From: Ascarosepion bandense
Lineage: Eukaryota > Mollusca > Cephalopoda > Sepiida > Sepiidae
DNA: 64,000 nucleotides
Assembly (NCBI GenBank): GCA_037127315.1
Contig: JBBBDQ010001688.1
Location: forward strand, 1,767,501 to 1,831,500
Direction of reading: 5' to 3'
Shown: piece after piece, positions 22,845 through 33,460 of the stretch
How the letters are laid out: every line of letters begins with the position of its first letter
Position numbering within the stretch: position 1 is the first letter of the stretch
Notes under the pieces: model-generated
The model's input: the letters and a program-made list of their open reading frames with translations, nothing else
The model's database searches: none
Told to the model about the DNA's origin: nothing
Program-made: the position numbers and the translations under genes

Positions 22845-24615
22845 GAGAGAGAGCTTAGGACTTGAAAGACTAGAAGAGAATTATGAGGCTGATAGGGCAA
22901 TAATTAGAGGGGTCAGAGGGCTGCCCAGAGTTTTTCAAAACAGGAACTTCCAACAAGAATGATAACAGGCAGCAGCAAGGCAATAGTTATAGATCTTGGG
23001 GAGGACAGGAGAGAGTTCAGGAACACATTTCTTTAGGACGATGACTGGAATTCTATTACCTCTACTTGCCTTTATGGAAGTTAAGCTTAGAAATTATGTT
23101 AGAGACCTGAGACAGGGTTATATATACATCAGTCAGTTGAACTTCAGTTCTAAGTAGGAAGTTGGGTGTGAGTACTCCAGGCAAGTCAAGTGTAAAGTTA
23201 CAAGAGAATTTGTGAGAAAAGCACTCAACCTTGTTTGTTCACTGTGGATGTAAGACCTCAAATTGATTTAATAGTAAAGAGATTGAGGGTTTGCTGTTCT
23301 TTAGCAACTATTAGCAAGCTATACGCTGCTTCATCCTATCAGCAAACAACAGCTTAGCATCATTTAGGACACACTTGTATTCATTATGAGCAGACTCAAA
23401 AAGGTGCCTTTGGTGATCAAACATGTCTCTCCAGTAAAGTCAAAAGAAGTGATTCCTGTGGGCAATGTGGCAGAGCAAGCAGGAGAGAACCAAGGATATG
23501 AATGAGATTTAAGTCAGAATTTCCTGGCTGAAATGAAAGTATTGATGCTGGCTTTCACCCAGGAAACCTCAGAGGCATAGTTTTCAACAGGTAGACTAAA
23601 AACTTTGTTCCAAGGGACATCATAAAAGAAATCGTGGAACAAGTCCCAGTCCACTCTTTTTTGACAGCAGTAAGATATTCTGCTGGTAGTTAGTTCTTGG
23701 AAGGAGGGTGAGTATAAAGAGACATTAACAGAAACCACAGCATTGCCAGAAGAGAAGAGCTGCATGGCATGGTAAGAGTTAGGGATACATGTAAAGCAGA
23801 GATCTAGAAGGAAAGTCTCTTTCAGGGTTACTGAGGAAACACATTAGGAAATCCACTACTTGCATGAGAGACTGAGTGATTCAGGGTATGAATGCCAGCA
23901 AAATCAGTGATTTATTTATTTTTTATTTTTTTCAACCACTTGGTATCATGGACATTGAAGTCACTGAACACAAATATATTAGCAAATGCGTGAGAGGAAA
24001 TGGCCTTGTCTATATTATCTGAAATACTGTCTAGCATGGAGTCGGAAGAGGAACGGTAGAGAAAGAAAAGATAGCTTCCTGAGTTTAGTATAGTGAGATA
24101 GACATGCACATGAGTGGACTGAAGATTCAAGAGAAATCACCTTAACCAGAGGAGGATGTTTGCAGACATAAACTCCCAGGACATGCATGTAGATATTGGA
24201 GTCCTTATTAAAGAGAGGAAGTTAACTAGGAATTGAGAAATCAGAGGTGGAGATTGTAAAGTTGGTATGTATACCACAGATGCTGGAGGAGGAAATGTTG
24301 AGGGGTTTAAGTATTTCTTGTTTGGCTGGTTTAGTTTATATCTTTGTTTATGAATTGTCATGTTTCAGGTTATTTTGGTAAGGAGAGGCCTAGAGAAGTA
24401 GTAGCTGATGGTCATCAAATGTGACGTGTGGAGAGGGAACAGGCTCAGACTGCAGCATAGTATGTCATCAGGTTTGCCCACTGGAAGTTATGCAACTGTT
24501 GATCAGAGCAGCCTCCCTAGACACTATACAAGAGTTCATGCTCCTAACTACCATTCAGAAGTAGCAACTAGAAAACTGCCAACTCACTAGTCTCAGTATG
24601 AAGAGATGTTGCCAT
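22845..24615 (-). mobile_element. LINE (jockey/CR1 superfamily), 5' part, minus strand
   Basis: The sequence is collinear with the first half of the LINE at 56045-59467, inverted. From 24600 it has the 5' leader also seen at 56060-56390. Next is endonuclease (24361-23520, with 'ISDNIDKAISSHAFANIFVFS' split over frames, and 'RISYCCQK'/'VDWDLFHDFFYDVPWNKVF'). The linker and the first RT block follow ('RIPVIVLKKCVPELSPVLP' near 22990). It stops at 22845, before the catalytic YADD. In a working element the endonuclease nicks the target and RT primes from the nick. Frameshifts and stops make it dead. Confidence 0.75.
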
Positions 24616-24913
24616 CATTCATACATACCATGAAAAATTTGCAAAAGCACCACTATTAAAGTGTGAGGAGAGGAAAAGAACTGGGAATGAGTTTCTTGCT
24701 CAGTTTTAACTTAGTATAAGTTGGGAGATCCATTACTGAACAAATTAAAATAGATTATAGGTTCAATACAGATGATGATTCAATAAAAGGCTTACCTGAA
24801 TGCAGAAAATTGAATGAAAATATATATAACAAAGATAAAATTAAAAAGACTGAACAATATTTCAACAAGATTACTACAAAAAGTTTTCAAAAATAAATTG
24901 TTCATACCATAAA

Positions 24914-25222
24914 GTCAGGCAGTTAAGTGCCATACGTAAAACACGCTTGGGCGATCATGTCTCAAAAGAGACATGACTGACTGGGCTGAAGATTATCCTG
25001 CAGTAGGTTGCCATTGCTTTTTGCGGTAGACTGGTTGCCAGCCAAGGCTATAGAACCCAATCTGTCCTGTTATTTAACCCATAACTGGAAAGAAGAGACG
25101 GATTAATACCGTTCCCAAGGGTATTTGCGCGTAAGTAAATGCAATGAATTCAACTGGAATTCAAACTCAGCTCCCTGATTTCTCATTCCGAGCTGATATC
25201 CACTGTACCACAATGCACATTA
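24914..25222 (-). repeat. tRNA-derived SINE, family 1
   Basis: Reverse-oriented copy of the 14960 family. It retains the clearest tail hairpin, 'catgtctc' AAAA 'gagacatg', at about 24957-24977 and a box B-like 'ggaattcaaactcag' complement near 25155. It is almost full length. Confidence 0.75.
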
Positions 25223-25587
25223 AAGACAATGGTTAAAAAATATCTTAATAGGATGCACAAAATTGAGCTTCAAATTAGAATATTTATCTACTTTAATAAA
25301 GTAAAATTTACAAAAATAAAAAAATAAACATTTTACTTTTGTAGTTAGTGTCTTCAGCAGTGATAAGTGAAAGAATCAACTTCAATTGTTACTATACTGT
25401 ATTTTAATAGTATATTCTTTTGCATTTTGAGCCAGAAACAACTTATTCCAAAAGTATGAGTTTGCTATGCCTTGTAACAATACTTCTATCATTTTCTTCA
25501 TTGAAGCTGCTAACGGCTAGTTTTTTATTTGTTTGTTTTTAGTCTTACTCCATTGCTACTATTCTTATTTACTCCATTTGGCTACTT

Positions 25588-25695
25588 GGGGAGCCAAGTT
25601 CCAATTTCAGTTGGGTTCATTACATTCACTTAAGCGCAAATATTCTTGGGCAAGGTAGGAATCCACCTCTTCTCCCACCACTGCCAGCTATGCAT
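25588..25695 (+). repeat. SINE family 1 fragment
   Basis: 'ggggagccaagttccaatttcag' region and 'cttgggcaaggtaggaatcc' match the box B and body segment. The head and the 3' half are missing. Confidence 0.6.
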
Positions 25696-26560
25696 TAATT
25701 AGTAAAACTTGCATTATTATCTCAAAAATATATTCTGGCTTCACATAACCTGTAAAGTGTTGATAAGCTATACAAAATGGATCAATTCATTTGATTACTT
25801 TTTGAAGACCCATTGCTAGTATGAAGTCATTTGGCATTCTGATTATTTGCATCATTCTATGAGAATGAGTCCCTTTTTCATTTCCATCAATTGTCTATAA
25901 CTGCAAAAACCTTTTTTTTTCTTCTTCCAGATATATTATAAATCTGGACACTTTCATTTCAAGTGCCTATAATCTGTAATTCCATTAGAGCAACTGAAAT
26001 TGTTGATGGGAAGACTGTTCTTATTCCTGATGCCTTAATCTATTTTTTGTTTCTTGACTATGAAATGGCTATAAATCTAACTCTTTAATTTTATACTACC
26101 CTTATCTCTTGCTGTTTAATTCATACAATTTAAGGACCAATGACTATATTAAAAATGTAGCAATAAAATGCAGAAAAAATGTGAAACTAAAAAACACAAT
26201 AAAAGAAACTTAAAACCAAAGATAATTTAAAGTACTTCTTTCACTCTTAACTTTTTATCTACAGCAATGCTCCCGAAAGATATGTTCTCAAACTCTGTTA
26301 AAATTCAAAGTTTGTTAATTTTATGAAGACAGTTTTAAAATCTGGTATAACTGTAAATATTGAAACCTTGTTGACCATGTAAGGTTGTTCTACATCCTAG
26401 ATAATGGGTCAAATTTTCTTCTAATTTGGCCTTTGTTATAAGAACAAACCATCTTCAAAGTCTGTCAGATTAACTACAGTCATGTAAAAGTGGTATTCTC
26501 ATGGGCATTTGATTTAAGTTGTTTTAGCTACACCATAAGATAAAAATAAAAGTAAAAAAC
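25696..26560. other. AT-rich spacer, nothing recognised
   Basis: Short frames only, no repeat of the other families seen. Confidence 0.4.
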
Positions 26561-26637
26561 AAGAAATTTCTGAAAATATTGCAGCTAAAAAAAGATTCAA
26601 ATTTTAATTTTAGCTGCAATATTTTAAGAAATTTCTT
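26561..26637 (+). repeat. near-perfect 30-bp hairpin
   Basis: Arm 26561-26590 and the reverse complement of 26608-26637 agree at 29 of 30 positions, with a 17-base loop. Weaker pairing continues outward for about 10-15 bp. It could be a fold-back element or a small-RNA precursor; no protein frame is involved. Confidence 0.85.
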
Positions 26638-27373
26638 ATTTTTTCCTTTACAGGAATATCTTATCTTTTACTTTTCCTGGTTAATAACTTGTCCTGTCCT
26701 TTTCCAAGTTTAATATAATCTTAAGAATATTACTTTTCATGTGTCCATTTTTCCATGTACTCCATGATTTTTCCAGGCATTGCTATTAAATATAAATTTA
26801 AAGCTGAAAACTGCTTTCTAAAAATATTAAAAAGAAAAAAAATTATATGCAAACAAAGTTTGATTGACAAAAATGATATCATTAGAATTTAAATGTTGAA
26901 AACAGCATGCAAAAATATTAAACAGAAAAAAGTTATAAAGAATAAGATTTATTATTAGAAGTGTTAGTCACTCACTTATGTACTTACATAGTTTGTCTCC
27001 CTTTTTGGACTTCACATATTTTGATGTAACTTTTCTCTACTGAACCAAAATTCAATTTTTTTTTTTTTAAATATAGCTAAGGTGTCTTATCTAACTCTGT
27101 AAACTGTTTGAAATTTGGTTGAGAGCTAAATTAGTGGTGAAGCTTGAAAGCTGCCAAGATTCACTCAATGTCAGGCTTAAGAATATATTCAACCATGGCA
27201 GTAGTTGAATAATCTATCTCATATCATTCTACCTAATGTTTTAGGGTTCTGTTTTATTTGTAGAGGAGATGAGCCAAGTCACTTGCCTGCCAGATGTCAT
27301 AAAGTAACAGCAAATTCAGTAAACTGATAAACCATTGTTAAAACTGGACAATAATTACTATAACATCACAATC

Positions 27374-27571
27374 TTAATAGCCTACAAAACCAACACTGTA
27401 ACTATTATTTAGTGAGGGACCTCCTCCTGACCACTTATAATTTCCAACCACTGCTGTATATTTGTTCATCCAAGTTCCACTTGTGTTGATAGTATTCATA
27501 CTGAGTGTATTGAATTGACAATATTCATCATCTTTATTTGTGCAGATTGTTCCAAGAGACCAAATGGATGT
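27374..27571 (-). CDS. candidate minus-strand terminal exon
   Basis: On the minus strand 'TACTTTCAG' gives an acceptor at 27572, after a moderately pyrimidine-rich tract. The frame then runs open for 65 codons ('TSIWSLGTICTNKDDEYCQ', ending 'NNSYSVGFVGY') to TAA at 27374-27376. AATAAA occurs about 116 nt further on (27253-27258). Cysteines and NxS/T sites suggest an extracellular or lumenal segment. I do not recognise the family and it matches no transposon in the window. In AT-rich DNA each signal could arise by chance. Confidence 0.3.
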   Translation of the reverse strand, partial: TSIWSLGTICTNKDDEYCQFNTLSMNTINTSGTWMNKYTAVVGNYKWSGGGPSLNNSYSVGFVGY

Positions 27572-27926
27572 CTGAAAGTACAAATAGCACTGAACTCTCA
27601 AAATACAGTTTGTCCTGTCTATAGCAAAGTTTAATTTATAAATCAGATATAAAATTAATAGCAATAATAAAATAGACCAATTGTAGTGATATATACTGTA
27701 ATTAAAATTACTTGATGGATAAATTTGTATTGACTAATGATCATACAATTCTTGTTTTTTCTAAAGTTCAGAATTTTCACCCTTCCATTTTTGGAAAACA
27801 TTTTACAATTTCTCTTTGCCATAACTGATTCTCAACTTTACTAATATAATTTGGGACCATTTATTAAGTAAAATGTATGAATTAATTGTTTAAACATAAA
27901 AAGCAAAACCATGAACAAGATGGGGA

Positions 27927-27967
<41 letters not shown>

Positions 27968-28639
27968 TTTTTTTCTTTTTAATAGCTGTTAATAGCAATA
28001 TGGAAAGTTAGAAATATTGAAAATTTTAGAATTTATGGTGGTGTGCCCAGAAAATTTGTGCTAGTAGTAGCATGATGGTTAAGATTTTTTTTTTTAATTT
28101 AATAAATTGAGAGCTCTGTAAAAGGCTTTTAAAAAATATCTTAATTTTATGAAAACATTTGTGACTTTGGATTAATACCCTCATGTTGGCTGCTTTGGTT
28201 TCTAGCCTTATCAAAGAAATGCTTTGTTAACCAGCAGGTTATTAAAAAAAAAAATAAAAAACCTTTTGAATTTTTTTGCATAAATATCTTTTAATAAAAG
28301 TAATATGGGAGTGTCAAAATAAATCTTCATTTGTCCAAGCTGAGTAAATTTAATACCAAGCCATGTTTCAGAGTTCATCCCACCACTACCATCACCTTAT
28401 GATTGAACCAACTATCAATGGCTTGTCAAATGACTTGGCATAATCATTTTGCTATTTGCTGTATTTCTATCAGCTGTGTTGATAATGATGTTGTTGGCTG
28501 CTTTGAGTGGGCCTCAAGGATCTGCATCGATGGGGTTTCGGTCAAACATTTTAAATAGCATAGCTAAATTTGGAATTGCAGGAAAGAAGAATTGAAGAAA
28601 GCCTGACCAAACATGGACAAATTGGTTGAGATATTTTTT
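27572..28639. other. AT-rich spacer with (TA)n
   Basis: It contains a (TA)n run at 27932-27964. Otherwise only weak frames are present. Confidence 0.4.
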
Positions 28640-29235
28640 TTTTTTCTTCATTCTTTTTTTTATTCTATTCCTAGGTCTTTAATGAGAGTGTGAGAATTAT
28701 TCTTTTTTCCTTCTCTCTCTCTGATTCCTCTCCCTCCATTTAGTTTTCTTCTTTAGTGCTACTCTTCTACTGACTCAATACATTTTTTTCCTTCCTTGCT
28801 TCTTACCATGTGCACATTTGTTCTTTTATTACTTTCCTTATGCTGCTTTTTTTCCTCTTCATTTTAATTTTTCCCTGATATTTAATACTCATTACTTTTT
28901 TGTCATGCTTTGTTTTTTTTTTGTTCTTTCTTCAAGTTGTTGTACTCATACATCCCTAAATTTTCTTTGTTTATTCTTTCTTCCTTCCTCATGCTCATTC
29001 TCTTTTCCTAAGTCCTTTTCTTTTTTCCTCCTTTCTTCTCCACATTTGAAACTATCAAAAAAAGAACTTCAATTTTCTTTTTTCTCAATTTGTATTTCTC
29101 TCTCTCCAACTATATTCACCTCTTCAAATTCCCCACTCCTACACCAAATATCAATTCCTTACACATTTCTGGCTCCCTTTTACCAATTCCTCCCAAACAC
29201 CCTCTCATTCCTTATTCCTGGTTGTCGTATAGTCT
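28640..29235 (+). repeat. long polypyrimidine tract
   Basis: About 600 bp strongly biased to T and C on the plus strand (C/T runs such as 'tccttctctctctctgattc'). The bias leaves open frames of 139 and 67 codons, made mostly of Ser, Phe, Leu and Pro, which I regard as composition artefacts. Confidence 0.75.
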
Positions 29236-29684
29236 AAAAACGACATCATTTAAAGTTGCATTCTATTTTTGCCAACAACAGACAACCAACTAGATGAGTT
29301 TGAAGGTGGGGTGGCTGAAAATAGCATTGCTAAGAAACGCTTTGGGCTATGTTTTCTGCCATTGCTGAAGAGCTTGGTACCATTAAACCAAACACTCAGA
29401 GATGCTGTCGCTAAATTAAGATAGAAAATATGCTATTTATAGTATGCCACTCTCAAAGACACAAAGAAAGGTCAGAAGGGGTAGAGTAGATAAGACAAAG
29501 GTGGGGGCTGGAAGAATCAATACTTTTAATTTTAGAACCAGTCCTTCTTATAAGCACCATAGATATTTTGGTTACTCTTTATCTTATCTCATATTGTAAA
29601 AGGGCTCTTGAAAGCTATAATATTTTTTAAAAAAAGATTTAAATTTAACAGTTAAAAACTATTTGTGTTATCCATGTAATATAT
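29236..29684. other. spacer, nothing recognised
   Basis: Mixed composition, no open frame or repeat match noted. Confidence 0.4.
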
Positions 29685-30250
29685 TGGGTTGGAACAAAAA
29701 ATCGTAGCACTGTTTAAATGAATTTTAAGTTAATATTTAAATATTTGTACATAAATTTATTCAATTCTATGTATGCCATTTTGAGGGATCTTCATGATTC
29801 CATCCTTTTAAAACTCTCTAGGTAAGGAAGTGGTCTGGGTTTTTTTTGTTTTGTTTTGTTTTTTTTGTTTTTTAACATATTTAATTCCACTGACATTTTT
29901 TATGAAAAATGACACATTTCTGATTGAACAATTCATTACACTTTTCATTGATTACTACTTTTAACTGGTTCAACTGGTCTGAATTTAATGTACAAACAAA
30001 GTCTTTGAAATCTCATCAGATATCCAAAATTTTTAAAATGCCTCACTCTTCATCTCTTATATGAGCACTGTATATTTGTAGTGTAAAATAATCTGGATAA
30101 TTTTTAATTAGCATTTTGATTTGGAGACCACCAGCAACACTGCCAAAATGTTGTAGGTTTTTCCAGATGAAAATTTCCATTTCTAATCCAAATGAATCAC
30201 TTTGGTGCACTACTCAGCTATGTCACCATTTCTATAAATGGTACATGTAT
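29685..30250 (-). pseudogene. mariner-like element remnant, 3' end
   Basis: 'tattgggttggaacaaaaaa' at 29683-29702 resembles a mariner terminal repeat after TA. Inside it, on the minus strand at about 29830-29770, the translation 'REF.KDGIMKIPQNGIH' resembles a mariner C-terminus (kDGI.kLP). The rest of the transposase is unreadable. Interrupted by a T/G-rich tract at 29838-29872. Confidence 0.4.
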
Positions 30251-30412
30251 TTTTTGCTACTTGTAGAGCATGTTTTCCTTTTAGAAAATAAGACTATCAT
30301 CTGACACATTTTCCTCCACTTTAACAAAAAGTTAGAATTCACAATCCATACAGAAATGATAGCATAGGCATGTTGAAATGTCACTTTCAAAATATATATA
30401 TATATATACATA

Positions 30413-31188
30413 TTTTCTAAACATATACTGTTAAATATAAGAGACAATGAATGTCTATTATGTTTAATCATAAGCCATTCTAAACGCTATATTTTGGCTT
30501 TCATTTCAGTTGAAAATAAAGACAAAAATTTTTCAACATTTGGATAATTCTTTATTAAGTTGGTTCTAAGCTTTCAATGAGCCATCTTCAGAGAGGTTAT
30601 AAGGATGGTAACAAAAACATCCACCATCAGCAATGATTTTATCTTGTGTTGACATAAAACTTCACTAAGCAATGGCAACAGTTACCAAAAATAGCAAACA
30701 CAGTTCGCAAATTTGCAATGCAGTTCTATGACGTCATACCGCATGATAGCACGAAATGACAACAGAACGATATATTCAAATGTAATGTGTTATGACCAGA
30801 TTTAAACATGATTTTATTTAGTGTGGGTTGTTTGGATTTAATGTAGATGGCCTCCAATATCTGAAGGTTCTTTTTACTGTGGGGATTATTGTATTGTTGA
30901 CTTAAATCTGTCTGATATTACCTACATGGTTATGTTTTTCTGAGAAATGTTGTTTAATTGTACTCTGATCAGAAAGGTGACAGGTAAGTCTACGGGTGAC
31001 CGTGGTTGTAGTAAAACCAATATATGTAGTGAGTTTACCAGAGATAAAATAAAAATTATCCAAATGTTGGAGAATTTTTGCCTTTATTTTCAACTGAAAT
31101 TAAAGCTAAAATACAATGTTTAGAACAACTCATGATTAAACATAAGACATTCATTGTCTCCTATATTTAACAGTATATGTTTAGAAAA
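30413..31188 (-). mobile_element. Penelope-like fragment between inverted arms
   Basis: Minus frame 30902-31093 reads 'LTTYIGFTTTTVTRRLT' and 'IKQHFSEKHN', a PLE GIY-YIG-side segment distinct from the 52 kb lineage. Flanking it, 30413-30553 and 31046-31188 are inverted repeats of about 140 bp (for instance 'aaacatatactgttaaatat' matches 'atatttaacagtatatgttt'). On the minus strand near 30591-30585 there is a CTGAAGA resembling a decayed hammerhead core. PLEs often insert with partial inverted copies of themselves, which may explain the arms. Confidence 0.6.
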
Positions 31189-31223
31189 TTATTTGCTACT
31201 TCAATACACTAAATAAATAAATA

Positions 31224-31263
31224 AATATATATATATATATATATATTAAAGTGCCATTTCATT

Positions 31264-31323
<60 letters not shown>

Positions 31324-31330
31324 TGCACAC
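31224..31330. repeat. (TA)n and compound (GT)n(TA)n(CA)n palindrome
   Basis: A (TA)n run at 31224-31246 is followed at 31264-31330 by GT repeats, TA repeats and AC repeats. Together these form a self-complementary tract of about 65 bp. Confidence 0.9.
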
Positions 31331-31334
31331 ATCT

Positions 31335-32525
31335 TCAAAAAATGCAATATCTAAGGTTTGAAATGAATTTTAAAAAATAAAATCTTTTGGGATATTTTTA
31401 TTTTACTTTTAATTTCAAGCTAATAGATTAAATTTAATATTTCCAATAAGTAAAATATTTACTGGATTTCAAAACAAATTCAAATTGATTGAAATGAGTT
31501 TTTCTTTTTTTTCTCCTTTTAAATTGTAATATTTACAATTATCACAGCACAACAATTCTCTTTAATAAAAAAAAATCTTTCAAAAATAAAGTATACATTT
31601 TTAAAACTTTATTTGAGGAAGATTAGTTGATTTAAACTTTAATCAATCTGATTTGAAACAGATATTACTTAATTTTAGTTTAAAATATCACAGAAAAGAA
31701 TAAACACAAGGTGGGTGTTTTATTGACAGTCTATAGTTTAAGAAATTTAACTAATTTTTTCTATGGTTGACATATCTGTAAAAATTACAGGAAGGAATAT
31801 GACATCATCACATTTTTTTATATAATTTTTTTTTAACTACCCAATCTTAAAAAATTTAGATAACTATTCTGATTTTAGGTACTTTGGTTTTAACTCTACT
31901 ATAGTTACTGCACTTATTTACTGATAATATTGTGTATAGATGTTTATATTTATAAAATTCAGCATAGTCATACACACAAAAAATGTAAAACTATTTTTAA
32001 AATATTGGTGATTGATGAATTGCAGTAAGCCTTTCTAGTTACGATTAGTAAATATTGTTTTTACTTAATAACAGAGACAAATTAAGACATAATTTTAAAA
32101 GTTTGTCATTCTAATTAAAAAAAAAAAAATGAAAACAATTCTTGTGAAGATTTTTTTCTTTTAAGAAAATAGGTTCCATAATATCTTATTAAATAATTTA
32201 AATAATGTCATTATTTTATTTATTTTATTATACAGAGCAGATTTTTAGTAACTTGGAGTCATATTTTACAAAAGAAAATGATTTAATTTCTCCAAAGAAT
32301 TCTGCTTATAATTTGTATTAACATTAAGCCATACAAAAATTAATTTCTATGCTCATAAAATGGGAGAGGGGTGACGGATATGAAATAAAGAAAAAATGTA
32401 TTTTACCAATATTTTGTTAAAAAAAAGTTTCTAAAATAATTTCATTTATTTGTTGAATAAGTCCATTCTGAAAGTTTCATTAAAATCATGCAGTTATTTG
32501 ATTTTGCAGTATTTTTTCCTGCAAA
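31335..32525 (+). repeat. TA-target TIR element, copy 4 (decayed)
   Basis: Segments in the order of copies 2 and 6 are present: 'aatagattaaatttaatatttcc', a middle part with 'aataatgtcattattttat', and 'gaataagtcc...gaaagttt...cagttatttgattttgcag' at 32452-32510. Both terminal repeats are lost. Confidence 0.5.
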
Positions 32526-32699
32526 AAGATGCTAAAATTCTATGTATCATGGCCTTCCACATCCCCCTTTACCCCTCCCAAACCCTGCTCTACCATCCAT
32601 TTGCTCAAATCCATCATATATATCATGTGTTGTTTTCCCCCGTCTTTCTTTCCCTCTATCTGTCCTTTGTGTATCATATTCTCCAAGCTCTACTTCCTC

Positions 32700-33030
32700 A
32701 TTACTGTCCCAGAAACTTCAGCAGTCTTTTCCTGATGTTAAGTATCAGTTTCTTTTTCATTTCCATCCTCTCCAAAACCTCATTGTTGTTAACATGTGCT
32801 ATCCATGGTATCCTCAGTATCCTTCTGTAGAACCACATTTTGGTTGCTTTAAGTCTTTCCTTCATCTTTGGTGAAATTGTCCAGCATTTGCTGCCATATT
32901 GAAGAACAGACATAATAATCCAGTACTCTCTTTGTTTCCAATGAAATTTTCCTGTCTCTCAATACTCTACTCAGCTTTTGGAATGGGTATTTTGGCAGCA
33001 CTTCTTTGATTCTGTATTCTATCCTGATAT
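32700..33030 (-). pseudogene. RTE-like LINE, C-terminal RT fragment
   Basis: Minus frame 32701-32913 reads 'VLQYGSKCWTISPKMKERL', 'MWFYRRILRIPW' and 'ILNIRKRLLKFLGQ'. Upstream, in a second frame at 32915-33030, there is 'VLRDRKISLETK'. These are C-terminal segments of RTE-like endonuclease/RT proteins after the palm and thumb. The copy is truncated on both sides. The T/C-rich 32540-32700 beyond it is unassigned. Confidence 0.65.
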
Positions 33031-33255
33031 AAGGCCTTTAATTCACTTAAAAAGCATCTTTTAATTTGTATCTCAAAAGACCAATTTGTTAAATATCTGA
33101 ATTTTGTAATATTTTGAAATTGTCCTTAAAATGTAAAATTTAGAAAATTAGTTAATAAAATTTGTCATACCAAATTATTTTGTTTTAAACAACATTAAAT
33201 TTGAATATCAATGGAAAAATAAAAAATAAATGGGTTGATACCCTCTTCATTATTG

Positions 33256-33460
33256 TTAACCCTCTAGGGCCATTCGTATCATATTTGATACAGTATTTCC
33301 CTATAAGGAAAGATTTGGTATTCATTGACTGAGCAGTCAGTACTGCTTTCATTTGAAATTTATAAAATATTTCTCTTAAAAAATTTTTCAGGAAAATATT
33401 TCTTTCAAGGCTTGTTTTCATACTGTATCAAATATGATACGAATGGCCCTAGAGGGTTAA
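33256..33460. mobile_element. piggyBac-type MITE with 37-bp perfect TIRs
   Basis: The 197-bp element at 33260-33456 is flanked by TTAA on both sides. Both ends begin CCCTCTAGGG and the inverted repeat is perfect for 37 bp (33260-33296 against 33456-33420). TTAA target duplication and CCC termini are the signature of the piggyBac superfamily. It is non-coding (internal frame is meaningless) so it depends on a transposase in trans. Confidence 0.85.

Noticed and set aside
28818..29237. 139-codon plus-strand open frame
   Set aside because: It consists almost only of Phe, Ser, Leu, Pro and Thr because it lies in the polypyrimidine tract.
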